From: Acheta domesticus
Taxonomy: Eukaryota; Arthropoda; Insecta; Orthoptera; Gryllidae
DNA: 64,000 nucleotides
Assembly: GCA_031308135.1 (NCBI GenBank)
Contig: JAHLJT010000631.1
Span: 227,192,636 to 227,256,635, forward strand
Direction of reading: 5' to 3'
Part shown: in pieces, positions 10,561 to 22,685 of the stretch
How the letters are laid out: every line of letters begins with the position of its first letter
Numbering within the stretch: the first letter of the stretch is position 1
Program-made: the position numbers and the translations under genes
Notes under the pieces: model-generated
Database searches by the model: none
What the model was told of the DNA's origin: nothing
What the model saw: the letters and a program-made list of their open reading frames with translations, nothing else

Positions 10561-12857
10561 TACACAGGACAATAATATACATTTCGATCAAAGAAAATGA
10601 TCAATGATAAAGAATGACAATGATAAAAAAGATCAATGATAAAGAATCTAAGGGCTTATATCATTACTTACCCCACAACGTCTCGAATCAGATACGGTTT
10701 CAACGTATCAGGAACTATCAAATCCATCTTTGTTTTTAATACCCACTTGTACTTGGGTTTATTAACTGATTATTTAATTTTTGTTGAGCTTTATTTACCT
10801 TTTCATTAAGTAAAATAAATGGTACATTTAGAACGTTTGGTTTCATTATCATAGCTAAAGTTTGGAAGTATTATAATCTCTAATTCGGAAGTTTAACAAT
10901 TCCTGTCTTTCCGCGAACCAGGCGGAAATAAATCATTTAATTATAGATTTGCTCGATTACCACAGCCGGGTTAAGCGAATCTCCTAATGTCCAGTCATTA
11001 CGTATCTCACTCAGGAAAAAAATCCGAAAGTTTTTCCTCAACGGGTCTATGTTTTTGGGGGTGCTAAATTCAAATTTTATGTTTGTCACGTCGAAAACTG
11101 TCGGCTTTGCTAAAAAAATGCAAAAGGACCAAAAAAGTTTGCATTTGTTTACGTTTTTCGAGTAGAGAAAAGTACTCAAACCTGGGCCCGGTTCCTAAAG
11201 CGAGCCCCTTGATTCGCTGCTCTGTGGAGTGCTGTTACATATTGAAAACGAACAAAAACTGTAGTTCTTAGCAAATTCATAGCCCAGTCAAGCGGAAGTG
11301 TCTTCATCTTGACTATTATTGCGAACAGTGAAAAGCAAAGTTTTTTCAAGTGCTTCTTCTCAGCGGCCTGATTTGTATTCTTCATCGGTAAGTCTTCTAA
11401 CTATTGCGTAACTTTAAAGATGACATAAGAAGCTATTGATCTCGGATGATATATAATTTATTTTACTTGCCTTGCAAACATATTATTGGCATTTGGAATA
11501 TGAACGTGCTGGTTCCTAATCCGAGTCCCCCAAAGATTCCTAAAGCGGGCACCAATTTTACTCTTGTAAAACAAAAACAATTAAGGTTTTTGGCATTCCT
11601 CATATCTTAGGAGGCTAATAAAAAGCAAGAGCCTAATATTAAACCTATCAGCTGGGGAAGGCACGAAGTTGAAAGAGAAAGACAATTTCAGAATTTAATC
11701 CCAGAGAAGTTGAAAAGAGAGAGATTTAAGAGAGTTCTGAAGTAAAATAAAAAGCAAAAGAAAGATTCTACCTCCGGTGAGAAATCGAACATGTCCTCTG
11801 GCTCTTCCGAACTGAAAGTTCTACCAGGGATATCTTCCCTGACAGGTTAAGAAAATTCAGAGTGCATGTTTTGCAGTGTAAAAGTTTTAGAGGGCTGTAG
11901 GAAACCTATGGGTGATGTGCCTAATGTGCTCACTCTGGACTCGTGTAGAATGTCCGGCGGTGGAAAAAGATGCTTATATTGATTTTTGTCGCACATGAAT
12001 GTAGACAATGTGCAAGATGTATTAGACAATTTCTTATGTATAAGATGTTAAACTTGTGGTTTTTATTTATACTGAGTTCAACGTATTTACAGTTATTTCA
12101 TTTATTTTTAACCATTTCTTAAAACGTTTGCAGGGGGCTCACATTAGGACAGGATTTTTAAAATCCACCAAATATATTGTTTACGAAAAAAATATTTTAT
12201 TTTTAAACTACTTGGCCGATAATTTTAAGTATAATATAATATTTGTATAACTAAGTAAGGTATGCATTACATACGCTTTTATTTGATTATGCAAAAAATT
12301 GAATATAAAAAATTTCGAAAACAAAATTGAGGCCCGGGTTTGGGTACGTTCCTCTGAATCTCGAAAACTGTGCGTGTTATCGAAACAGATGGTGTATACA
12401 TAAATTTGACAAAGTTTCCTACAAAATTCACTTACTAACTTTAATCTTGTGAAAAACAGTTCAAGCGCTGTAGCGCGCTGAAAAACTGACCTTTTGGCCC
12501 TCCGGGCGAAACGGAAGAATAAGTATCCCTCGCCCTCCTACATCGTGGCGGCGGGCGCCCTACTTGCAATGACAGGCTCTTCTGAGCACCAGGAGACTGG
12601 AGTGCTACTAGAAGAGACCTATTGAGTCAGTGAAAGGGCGCGAGAAGAAATAGACGGCTGGGTGACGGGCAGGATAGTTGAGACATGGTAGCGTGCAACG
12701 TAGAGGACACGGGAGAATACCGCCGTGGACCCGTTTTGCTCATCACGAACTCGTCGTACAGAAAATGAATGACGGGTCGCTCCGAGATAAACAAGACATA
12801 AGCTCCACACGCGGTGACTACATGAACTGAACTCAGCTCGGATGATGATTGGTTGCT
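10561..12857. other. AT-rich stretch, no gene seen
   Basis: Contains a short tandem repeat of GATCAATGATAAAGAAT around 10590-10650 and a related pair of GGTTCCTAAAGCGAG / GATTCCTAAAGCGGG phrases at 11190 and 11535, which may be a dispersed repeat. The GC-richer block at 12470-12850 has no recognised coding signal. Confidence 0.4.
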
Positions 12858-13690
12858 TCATTGATTACTTGTGATTCTGGACCCGTCAACGATAAGGTAG
12901 TTGATCCCATAAGTGTACTGCATGTATTATCGTTGTGGTGGCGGTGATCTTCCCCCGATGGATGGTTAAATCCGGCCGTCTAGTGGGGTTTTTCCCATTC
13001 AGGTATCTCACTCTAGAGTTCCTAGATACTGAGAGTAGAGCAATCGCCGCCATTTAGTATCCTCTTACCCAATAGTGCCGCCACGCAGCATTCAGGAGCT
13101 GAAGGAAAATTGTAACAATTGTTGACGCTAGGAAGATTTTTAACATTATCAATATTGATTTGAGATAGATTCATGGTTCTCAACACACAGAATATCTCAC
13201 AGTTCTAATTCTCCTGACAACTGGACATAAAATGGCTAGATCGGGGGAACAATGAAATGCGCTACTCTCTGTATCTAGGGACTCTATCTGACACCAGCGG
13301 GCACCGTCCCAGCCGGGACAATCTCTAAGCTCCTGACCAGTCTCCCGGAGTGTGTGGTAGTGCAGTGTATGCAAGTAAAGTGTGTGTAAGTAAGGGGTAG
13401 GATAGAGCAATGCATTGGATGACAAGATCGCGCGCGGTCCGTGGCCCGTTTGGTAGGGTACTGCTCCGGAATCAGCCTGGTATTGATCAGAAAAAAAACT
13501 GAAAACTACCGATCACAACAGCTGGCCAATAGAATGTTCCTGCAGACAGCGACAGAACTCGACCCAGCTATCTGGCTAGTGTCGAAAATCCTGCCACCGT
13601 CGGGATTCAGACCCCAAGATCTCCCTGTCAGAGGCAGTGCAGTGACATCAGTTGATGCCCTGAGCCACTTGCCCCAATTTCTCAGCTCAG
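12858..13690 (-). repeat. SINE A copy 2, split by a MITE
   Basis: Minus-strand SINE A. The tRNA-like head is at about 13690-13600 (GGCTCAGGGCATCAAC as box A, GGTCTGAATCCC as box B). It continues through the conserved GATCGGTAGTTTTC-type core to the 3' tail near 12860 (TGATTACTTGTGATTC). The body is interrupted at 13016-13284 by an inserted inverted-repeat element. On either side the SINE sequence is continuous compared with the copy at 24865-25400. Confidence 0.8.
13016..13284. mobile_element. MITE nested inside SINE A
   Basis: A 269-bp insertion with about 26-bp imperfect terminal inverted repeats. The left end reads GAGTTCCTAGATAC then TGAGAGTAGAGC. The right end, reverse complemented, reads GAGTCCCTAGATAC then AGAGAGTAGCGC. 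It is flanked by an imperfect direct repeat, TATCTCACTC on the left and TATCTGACAC on the right, matching a single copy of this site in other SINE A members. No coding sequence. A roughly 10-bp duplication would suit a Mutator-like origin, but that is inference. Confidence 0.7.
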
Positions 13691-14635
13691 CGAACTGCCT
13701 AAACTGAGAAGGAGGGAGGAAAGGATCTTTGCTCTTGATGTCCACTAGAAAAAACATTAATAAGAGGTTTGACCTTGTGTGGTCCTCGGTCATACATTAC
13801 GCAAACGCGTGCAAAAGTCGTGACTAAAATAAATGTTGCAAAAAATATTACCAGGAAACGTCGAGGGCTAGAAGCGATTCCTGTAATTAAATTATTTTTC
13901 CTGACAATCACATTCAGTTCTCAGAACAATCATGAATTTTCACATATCTCATGAATTAAAAATTAAACATTTTCACATATCTCAAAACTAACGCGATAAT
14001 TTTGAACAAAAAATTCTCAATTAATATTTAAAAGTAGCTGTGATTGTGATTAGTTATATTTACTGTGCCTCATGCTAATGAAGGAGAAGCGACAAGATAA
14101 GATGAAGACGAGTTGCCAGAGGCGTGACGTCCACAACACAGGTTAACGAGCAGAATGTTTTTATTACTTCGTCACGCAAGTTCTTCTCATAATTATTAGT
14201 ACTTCCTTCTTTCCTTAAGCAACTTTCAGTTCAAGAGAAGCTAACATTCCTTTCTACGGAAACCGGAAGGAGAGCTGCAGTGTTTGGGACGACAACTCTC
14301 CATTGCAGCTGTAAATTATAAGATGATACAAGTAGTTTCATTTGACACTGCGGTCATACAAAGAAAGGTCACGTGACCGACCTCCCACGCAGGCGACCTG
14401 CGACCTACATGTTCTCATTACTGAGATTTTGGTCGGCTGCACATGGGGCCTGTCGCCGTCTGCAGGCCGATTTCTGTCGTCACACATCATCCCTTGTGCC
14501 GCCTTCCCAGACACGCCCCCGGCTCGCACCCCGCGAGAGACCCTCAGAGGTCCGGCCGCCGCCACCCCGGCACCAGATGGCAAACACTCCCCCCCCCCTG
14601 CACGACTTGTGCGGTCTGTAGAGCCCAGTGCTATG
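13691..14635. other. No gene supported; GC-rich patch at 14370-14630
   Basis: The GC-rich patch has several overlapping open frames on both strands, none with a recognisable domain. It could be an exon or a regulatory island, and the sequence alone does not decide. Confidence 0.35.
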
Positions 14636-14838
14636 ACGTTACAATATTCTTAAAATAATATTGTCGTTCTTCTATTAGGAAACCGAAAATCGAGAAAATG
14701 CCAAAAAATGTACTTTGGGGAGGAAGAGATGGCAACTGGCAAGAGAATGTGGCAAGTGGAAATAGCTAACCGAGACCAACAGAAATAGAAAACGAACAGA
14801 GGAAGTCTGTGCCATTCTGTAGCACCACTAGTTCTCTA
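14636..14838 (-). repeat. Repeat family G copy 1
   Basis: On the minus strand it starts ACTAGTGGTGCTACAGAATG and continues with GCACAGACTTCC, TTGGTCTCGG, a GCCATCTC segment and GGTTTCCTAATAG, ending in ATATTATTTTAAGAAT. The same order is found at 17885-18080 and 39070-39262 on the plus strand. Function and class unknown. Confidence 0.7.
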
Positions 14839-14940
14839 CTAGTTATTGGTAACGTTCATGACGTCACTTCAGTAGAATTTCCATGTTCGTAGCGATTATT
14901 GTATTTGAATAGCAACAAGTTTTTGTTGTTGTAGTTGAAA

Positions 14941-15976
14941 ATGTCGGATTTACGCTTTAACAAAAAGGATTGTGTTTTATTACACAAATCTTCGTCAGAG
15001 ACATTAGGAGAGCTCGAAAAAGCGTGTGGAGATACAGCAATGAAAAAAAAAAACGGTATATCTCTGGCATATACGTTTTAGTGACTGTAGCGATAGCGTG
15101 GAAGACGACCCGCGGAGCGGGCGACCAACAACTACGACAAATGAAGCAAACATTGAGCAAGTACGCAGTTGTCAAGAGTGACCGAAGAAAGTGTTGAGGA
15201 GATATCGGTAGAGGTCAGAATTTCAGTTGGACGTGTTCACACAATTCTTCACAACCATTTGAACATGCATTACGTATCGCAAAAGTTGTTTCCAAAAGTG
15301 TCTCCTGAAAACGAAACAATAATGATTCTTGCTGGCGATCTGATAAGTATTACTGATCAAAATAATAAATTTCTGAACACAATATTTGCTAGAGATGAAA
15401 CTTGATGCTATTTGTACGACCCGGTACCTAAACGACAGTCATACGAGTGGCAATCTAAAATATCTCCTAGGAAACAAAAATGTCCTAAGGATACTAGCAG
15501 AGGCAAAGTTATGCTGTAAGTTTTCTTTGACGCACAGGGTCTCGTCCACCATGAGTTAATTCCAGAAGGTCGTGCTGTTACCAAAGAACTGTATGTGGAA
15601 ATCCTCCGTCGCCTCAGGGACGCAGTAAAGAGAAAACGTCCGGAAAAGTGGGCACAAAACTCTGGTTTTCTTTGCACGATAACGCGCCATCACTTCGATC
15701 AGTATTGGTAAAAAATTACCTTGCCAGGCACAACGTTACCGCATTGGAGTATCTTCCGTACTCCCTAGATTTGTCACCACAAGACTTTTTTCTGTTTCCA
15801 CGGTTTCTCTTTTGAAGGGCCCAAGATTCGTGAATGCTGATGAAGTAATATCAAATGCGACGAGAGCACTACGAGTAGTATCGCAAAATGGTTTCTAGGA
15901 ATGAATCCAGCCATTTTACACGCGCTGGCAGAAATGTGATACTGCAGAAGGGAACTATTTTCAAGGAAATCTGTAA
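14941..15976 (+). pseudogene. mariner transposase pseudogene, near full length
   Basis: Fragments in shifting frames follow the whole order of a mariner (DD34D) transposase. The N-terminal helix-turn-helix reads LHKSSSETLGELEKACGD at about 14977, followed by SVEDDPRSGRPTT near 15100. Next come SVGRVHTILHNHLNMHYVSQ near 15230 and the first catalytic region ARDET near 15390. The second is FFDAQGLVHHEL near 15520, and the third is HDNAPS with YLPYSLDLSPQDFFLFP near 15675-15800. The C-terminus reads RWQKCDTAEGNYFQGNL before a stop at 15974. In-frame stops and indels make it inactive. About 345 codons is the usual length of this family. Possible 3' remnants (ATTCCGGGAACTTTTT at 16014) follow, but clean terminal repeats were not found. 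Confidence 0.9.
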
Positions 15977-17884
15977 ATTGCATTATGGTATCTTGTTTCA
16001 GAGTTATTAAAAAATTCCGGGAACTTTTTAAAGCTGGTATGTATGAAGTGTCATTGTAGGGGAATGATAATATGTTTTCAGATACGGTCAGAATATTCAA
16101 AGAAATTTCCAAAGAAGTGATTTTTTTCGTGTTTTGGCGCTGCGATCTTAGTGAGTACGCCGGGAATTAAACCAATACAATTCTACCTAAATAGATCTAT
16201 GTAGGTGGAGTTGATTAAGCTCCTGTACCCAAAGGGAATTTTCACTCCATACTCCATAATTTTCTTGCACGACGGTGGCAAAACAGATTTTACCATAATT
16301 AAGTAAACCATTGAATTACCAAGTGAATCGCGCTGCAGATTTCATTTTAATTTTCATTAGTGTCATCGATTTTTTTAAATAAATTTGCGACAAACCACGA
16401 ATAGGATTCCCTTGGAAATTATTAAATTGGAAGAATTTCAAGAGAATACGGAGAAAAAAAAACTATGAGTAATACTAGAGAATGAATAAACGTACTTATG
16501 TTCGCCTTCTCATTTTCACGTTCTTACATAAGTGCAAATACCGATTTTCAAATAAATGTGACCCATAACGTATTCTTATTAAAATTAACACCTTATTCAC
16601 ATAAACATAGAAAACAGTCGCCTTTTAATGCTTATATAGATTCGCATATAAAACGATTGCAGAAGTAAAAGTAAACACAAAATAAGACTGAATTTGTGCA
16701 TTCCCTCACTTGAATTTGTGCAGTTTTAATCTCTTCAAAAATTTGGAGAGAAACATTTGGAAGCGTCAATGAAATCCGGGAAAGAATCAAACGTACTTGT
16801 AAATGATGTTGAGACAAATTTTTCGGAACTAATAGGAAACGATCTCCATTTTTGCATTTAGCACTTGTGCTATTACAAATGTGCATTGTGCATTTTTATG
16901 CATATTAGCAAAAAAAGCGTAAAAATGTAGCTGTACTAAAATCTAACTATTCACATCATCAATATCTACAAGTATTTGTTACGGCGATTATAATTTTGAA
17001 TTGCAGTAAGACCAGTTCGTATCCCGTATAGGGGTAACGTATAAGGCCATTGGATGTTGGAAACTTCTGAACGCAAGTATAACATTATAAACTACTTCGA
17101 TTCATTGAGGAATCCAATGCCAGATACTGAAAGAACATACTATTTGAACAAAGCTAGGCATGATAGAAGTGAAATAAATTGTCAACTTATGAAACTATTT
17201 TTAAAACAGTTTACATCGACGCTGACGATACATACTAGTTTCTAATAAGATCGTTTGTATTTTTTGAGAGTTGGCTGAAGTGTTAATAGTATATAAGGAG
17301 AAATATAATTGTATGTATTTGTTACCAATATTATGATAAAGTATACGGCATTGAAGCAATACTAGATTGTATCTTATTTAGAATTATTTGCGATTGTGCA
17401 AAATGTGCGTTTTATATGTGAGTTTACTAAGAGTATGCCTAAGTATTTAATTAGTAGATTGTAATAATTTACTTCAAAGTGGGTACAGTTGGTTCTTTTC
17501 TTCATTATTTTTTAATCAATCTTAATTTTTGTTTATTAATAAACAAATGAAAACAAAAGACTAGAAACTTTTTTGAATACTTGCTTTATATAATATCACA
17601 TTTTGTACAACAATACGACTAACATTATTAAAATCACTGCGTTTTCTTATTTTTATTCATATTCTTTATTGTCTACCGGTAAAATTATAATTTTTGCTAG
17701 AAGGGGAACGTAGAAAGACCAACATTTGGACCCTCAGTTTTGATGCCTGTGAATGCAAAGTAGGTTGAAGGAGGCTCTGAGAATGGAAGTGAAATTAAGC
17801 CAAGGGCGCGGCGTCTCTATGTCAGCAAAGATAAATATGTTGACCCCGAACGTAGAAGTATGTGGCAACAATAATTAAAGATAA
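15977..17884. other. AT-rich stretch, no gene seen
   Basis: Only short open frames without recognisable features; no RNA gene seen. Confidence 0.5.
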
Positions 17885-18080
17885 ACTAGTGGTGTTACAG
17901 AATGGCACAGACTTTCCCGTATTGGTTTTCTGTTTCGTTTGGTCTCCGCTAGCTATTCGGACTTGCTAATGCTCTTGACAGCTGCCATCTTACCGCGGCC
18001 CAAACTAAATATTTTTGACTTTTTGTTAATTTTTCAGTTTCCTAATAGAACAAAAATATTATTTTAAGAATATTAAAGAA
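17885..18080 (+). repeat. Repeat family G copy 2
   Basis: Starts ACTAGTGGTGTTACAGAATG and ends in ATATTATTTTAAGAATATT. It matches the copies at 14636-14838 (inverted) and 39070-39262. It runs directly into family F sequence, as the third copy also does. Confidence 0.7.
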
Positions 18081-19275
18081 CACAGAAAACTCGCCCTAAA
18101 TGGAAATTTTCGATGAAAAATTGGAAGGTTTTCAAGAAAATGGCGTTTAAGCGCTACTGTAAGTGCGAATTTTGAAGATATTTTTCACAAAATTTTTTGC
18201 GTGATCGGAAAACTTCATTGGAAGTCATTTGAATCACTTGCACTCACAAGTTCTACAGTGTTTACAACTTACTGAATATGTGCATTTTAACCGTATGAGA
18301 GAACTTGAAAAAATTACATTTTTGTAATTTTTGAAAAAACAAAAAATATCCCAAAATAAACTTTACCTCTTACTAAATAATATTAGCACTATTCATTAGA
18401 AAAGTTTGAAAACAAATTTGAAGTCATTTTTGAGAAAATGGCGTTTGAGCTTTTCGGAAAATAAGGAATTTTGAGCTAGTTTTCACAGAAAACTATTCAA
18501 TTTTGGAAAAACTTTATTGTTCATAATTTAAAGCACATGTGCTCATTAATATAATAATGTGAACAAATTGCCGCTGATGTATTTATTAATGACGTGTGAG
18601 ACACGTCAAAAAATTACATTTTTGTAATTTTAAAATAAAAATAATTTTAATTTTTGTAATTAAAAAATAGGGCAATATGGCGTTAATGTCATCTCATTGA
18701 GTACATTTAGAACTATCCCTACCACAAGTTTAAAGAAAAAATGGAGCTGCTTTTCCTGAGAAAACGTTATTTTTGTATTTTTTAAAATTGAAAACATTGC
18801 ACGCAATATTGCGCGAAAACTACTAAAATAAAAAAAAATATACATGACTTAAATGATAGAACTGACTTTGGAAAACAAATTTTATTGGAAGGAAAATCTC
18901 TATCTTCAATTTTGTAGTTCTAGGAAGACGCTGAAAAAATTCAAACTTTTTCATTTTCCGAAAATTCAGAGTAAACCGTGAAAATGAGGCCTATGCCACA
19001 TTTAGAAGCGTATTATACTTTATCCTAACAAGAAATTTAAAGAAAAAATTTGGAGCCATTTCTGAGAAAATTTTTAAAATGTCCGGGGGGCTTCATTTAA
19101 AGAATGGTTTACGCGCTGCTTGTTCACAGACAGACGGACAGACAGACGGACAGACAGACAAACAGACAGACGGACAGACAAACAGACAGACGGACAGACA
19201 TCACACAGACGGACAGACAAACACACAGACGGACAAACACACAGACGGACAGACAGAAATCTCGAAATCCATTTT
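18081..19275 (+). repeat. AT-rich dispersed repeat family F, copy 2, with GACAGACG tandem array
   Basis: Recurring phrases such as TTTTGAGAAAATGGCGTTT and GGAGCCATTTCTGAGAAAAT mark this family. At 19125-19255 it carries a tandem array built on ACAGACGG/ACAGACAA units. The three open frames over the array are low-complexity artefacts. The short GGACAGAC tracts in the copies at 4500 and 57720 sit at the same relative position, so the array is an expansion of an internal motif. Confidence 0.6.
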
Positions 19276-20344
19276 TCGCAGCATTACATAACTTTCCCTA
19301 TTCTACGTATATTACCGCGTATATACGTACGTATTACGTACGTATACGGGAGTGTAAAAATTGTTAATTGTGTTTTTTCTTTCCAAGCCCAAACCGCCAT
19401 AAGAAGGGGACGTGTTATTTTATAGTATTCAGACGTAGAGGGAACGGCCTGCCTATGGATCACAGCTGCGGTCACATATGGAGTAAAATACAATAATATT
19501 TTTATAATAATAATATTAATAACATAATTTCTAACAACAAAATATAATTCATAAAGATTGACGCCGATTTTAAATAGGAAAAGCTGAAGAGAAGTGAGCA
19601 TATATAAATTATGTATTTGGTAATTTATTAGTAATTAACTAATTATAAATACATTAGTGCTGTAGTCTTTAAATTATCTCTTTTAATATCAAATTTCCTT
19701 AATTAGAGAGGAATGTTTTATATAACTCAAGATTAAATTTAATTATACGGGAACAGAAATCTTAATTTACTGGACGTATATATGGTTTGTTGCAATATAA
19801 CTTCGGAACGAGGGGAGAAATTAAAATCAAATTTTCCGCAAATACCTTTAAACAATCCAGAAAAACTGCAGGGGATTTGTCTGTTCAAAAAGTTACCCCC
19901 GAATATGATTTTTAGGAAATTTGATTTAGCGCAACGCGCGCAACATTTACGTTTTGAGGACCGCAGAGCAGTAAACCAGCCTGGGGCGTCGTTGAGTTTA
20001 TTGATTGACGTTTGTGGGAACGTTATCTACTATGGTCATTCGTCCTTTTAGTGTAGCTTCGCAATTGCCAGCAATGCTATGGTTAGACATGGGCCAACCG
20101 ACCTCGAGTCAACTTCTTCTCAGAAAATAACGTCTTTCTGAACAACAACTTTTATTATTTCTGTTCAGTACTTCCAGCACTTTTGGGTATAATTGGAAAA
20201 CATCGACAGCTCATCTACTATATCCGATATATTAGGTCAGCTAAGCAGGCCTAGATACTTCGACTTCTCAAGGTTTTCTAGTTTGTTTTTTTTTAAATAA
20301 CTTCTCCTGTTGCTAGGCAGTAACTACTACGTTAAATGTTTGTT
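19276..20344. other. AT-rich stretch, no gene seen
   Basis: No recognisable gene or repeat. The open frames at 19284-19601 (minus) and 19782-20051 lack any signature. Confidence 0.45.
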
Positions 20345-20800
20345 TCCCTGGTGGTGATGATGCCCCCCCTCCAAGATGATATCCGGCCCTGACCTACATG
20401 TTTGCTTGCGGGAGATTTCCTCCTCGCAATATTATGCCAAAGCAGGCGCACCGCCGAAGCAGAGACAAACTCTAAAGTAAGCTCTCAAAATGTGTTGCAT
20501 TGTAATGCTTTTAAGTGTAACTGTATCTAAGGGGAGAGGATAGAGCAAGGAATAGGAAGGAAAGATCGCGCGCTCCGCGTGGTCTATTTGTTAAGATTTT
20601 GTTCTGGCATTTGCCTGATATTGAAAGGAGACACCACGGAAAACTACCCATCAGAGCAGCCGGTCTGCATGCAGTGGCTGAATTTCAGTTAGGTATACAG
20701 TTATAGTCAAAAATCTGTCAGCATCGGGACTCGAACCCTAGTACCCTAGTACCTCTGCAGAATCGCAGAGAGAGTGGCAACGCTGGGTTTGAGCTCACTC
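20345..20800 (-). repeat. SINE A copy 3
   Basis: A diverged minus-strand copy. Head region near 20720-20790 (GGGACTCGAACCC as the reverse of box B), core near 20615-20655 (TGCCTGATATTGAAAGGAG and GGAAAACTACC), and body through AAAGATCGCGCGC at 20563 down to about 20345. Confidence 0.7.
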
Positions 20801-21010
20801 AGCCGGTGGCTTGATTGGGGTGGTCCGGATGGCGCAGGGGGCGGCTGGACGAGAGCGGGGAGGGACGCTGTGGGGGTGGGCGGGGAGGAGAGCCGGAGAG
20901 GGTCAGGAAGGGCAGAGCTAGGGGGGAGGTGCCGATAGGGGTGTGGGGCCAGCCACCGCAAGACAGCACCCGGCGGGATTGGAGGAGGTGGTGGCGGCGA
21001 AGTAAATAAA
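20801..21010. repeat. G-rich polypurine tract
   Basis: About 200 bases dominated by GGGG, GGAG and GGCGG runs on the plus strand. Open frames on both strands are compositional artefacts. Confidence 0.6.
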
Positions 21011-21049
21011 TTTACTTCAATTTACATTATGGCCCGCTCTATGGTTGCG

Positions 21050-21424
21050 GTCCGACCCAGATCGTTAGCCTGAAGGTGCAGGCAGTGGGGAGACGGCCCC
21101 GAGCCGCCTGAACCTTGTTCAGGTGGCCCCCAGGTGCGCTCTTGGCTTCGTCGTGACAGTGACCCAATATTCTGGGCATATAGGAGGGACTTGGTGTCCC
21201 GGCGCATGTGAGTGGCGTGTTGTCATACAGGCAACATTGAATGCGGTACTAGCCCGGATAGCTAGTAGCCCTGAGCTGGCAGGGCGGCCCTAGACCCAGG
21301 CATTGTATGGGGAGGTTGCCGCGAAGGCTAACTGCGTTCCGGCAAGATCCGTATGTTGGTCAGAAGGTGTACTTGAACACCTTATGAGGGTGAGGATAGA
21401 GGCTAACGCCTAAGAGCCTACCCT
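21050..21424 (+). repeat. Repeat family E copy 1
   Basis: It aligns with 51975-52285 over about 300 bases. Shared blocks include AAGGTGCAGGCAGTGGGGAG (AAGGTGGAGGCAGTGAGGAG in the other copy), CTTGGCTTCGTCGTGACAGT, GTGAGTGGCG, CTGAGCTGGCAGGGCGGCCC and the GCGTTCCGGC end. The moderately GC-rich sequence has no ORF; it may be a LINE untranslated region or an unclassified SINE. Confidence 0.65.
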
Positions 21425-21494
21425 GGGACTTAATACGGTACAAGTGCTGGGGGTGTCATTTGGCATAGCACATATACACATTACATGCACTATG

Positions 21495-21766
21495 GCTCGA
21501 TAGTCCACTTCGGGCCTTGGCCGTACAGCGTTGGCCCAGCCTTTCGGCCATGGGATAATATAGGGGGGTTCGTGTAGTTGGCACGAAGACATCCTTCCAC
21601 CGTACTGGTCTTCATAACCTTAGGATGGGCTTTCTCATCGTCACACAGCAATGGAAACTGGGACATTTGTAATGAAAATGCACAGTTACAATTTTGCCCG
21701 GGAATCGAAGCCAAGGTTTCATCGTGGAAAGCGAGCAAGCTAACCAGCGAGCCGCCTAGACGTATG
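21495..21766 (-). repeat. SINE B copy 2
   Basis: On the minus strand, GGCTCGCTGGTTAGCTTGC (box A-like) near 21760 and GGCTTCGATTCCCGGG (box B-like) near 21710 are followed by the same body as at 519-785, including the ATGTCTTCGTGCCAACTACA segment and AAAGGCTGGGCCAACG. It directly abuts repeat family E. Confidence 0.75.
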
Positions 21767-22685
21767 GTTTACATTTAAAATACAATTAATTTCTTGTGTA
21801 ACAGATGGTTGTGATAACTTACTAACTGTAACACAAATAAAGTCTGTTTGCTCTGCTCTACAAATAAACGTTAATTCATGTTTGTGCCATAACTCTTCAG
21901 ACTAAATGCACTAACAACTTAATTGAAAGCATTTGTGCTTACAATACCCTAGGGACGTACTGTAAAGTGTCCCGTAAAAGTAAAAGATTCTTTTCAAATT
22001 CGCAGGATCTCATGATTGACTCAACGAGCGGAAATTTTCAATTTTTGGTAAGAATCTGTGCACGATTTCCAAGCTTCTGTTGTGTACAGAAGGGCAGATG
22101 TGTTTCAAGGAAAGACATTTTCTGTCCCTGAGGCTCTCAAACCCTACATTTTGACATCGCCACGATGATCAAACGCAAACTTTTTGCAAATGAGGAAGAA
22201 GTAAAAGATGTGTTAAACGAAAAAAATCTGTAAAAGTTATCATTTTTACTTTAGAAGCTCGTAGACTGAAGGGGGTAAGATTTGAGAGTTGTTACATTTC
22301 CCAATATCTTTGCAGTGTTGACAATATTAACTAGATCTGTTTTTAGCCGATTACTTTTTTATTGCCACTGCGGTCCAAATCGCAACTGTGCTGACGTCCG
22401 TGTACCCGCTACTTTTGGAGTATTTCTTGATATTCAAAGAAATGTCACACGAAATAGAAATTGGTCCCATTCTTAGGATGGCAATGGAAACAGGATCGCT
22501 CCCACTCCTTGGCCAGGTTTTTAAGATACTATGAATAAATATAAATAAAGAAAATCAATTCAAATAAATAAAAAATATAAACAAATATAAATAATATTAA
22601 TAAATGTCTAAATTGGAGGCGGGACTCAGATCATTGGGACCGACCACTTTCAAACGTTTAGAGCAATTCACAATAAATAGGCCAT
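21767..22685. other. AT-rich stretch, no gene seen
   Basis: No supported gene. Ends in a TAAATA-rich tract next to the assembly gap. Confidence 0.5.

Noticed and set aside
19079..19425. Open frames rich in TDGQ/RQTD repeats
   Set aside because: Translations of the ACAGACGG tandem array in three frames, not a protein.
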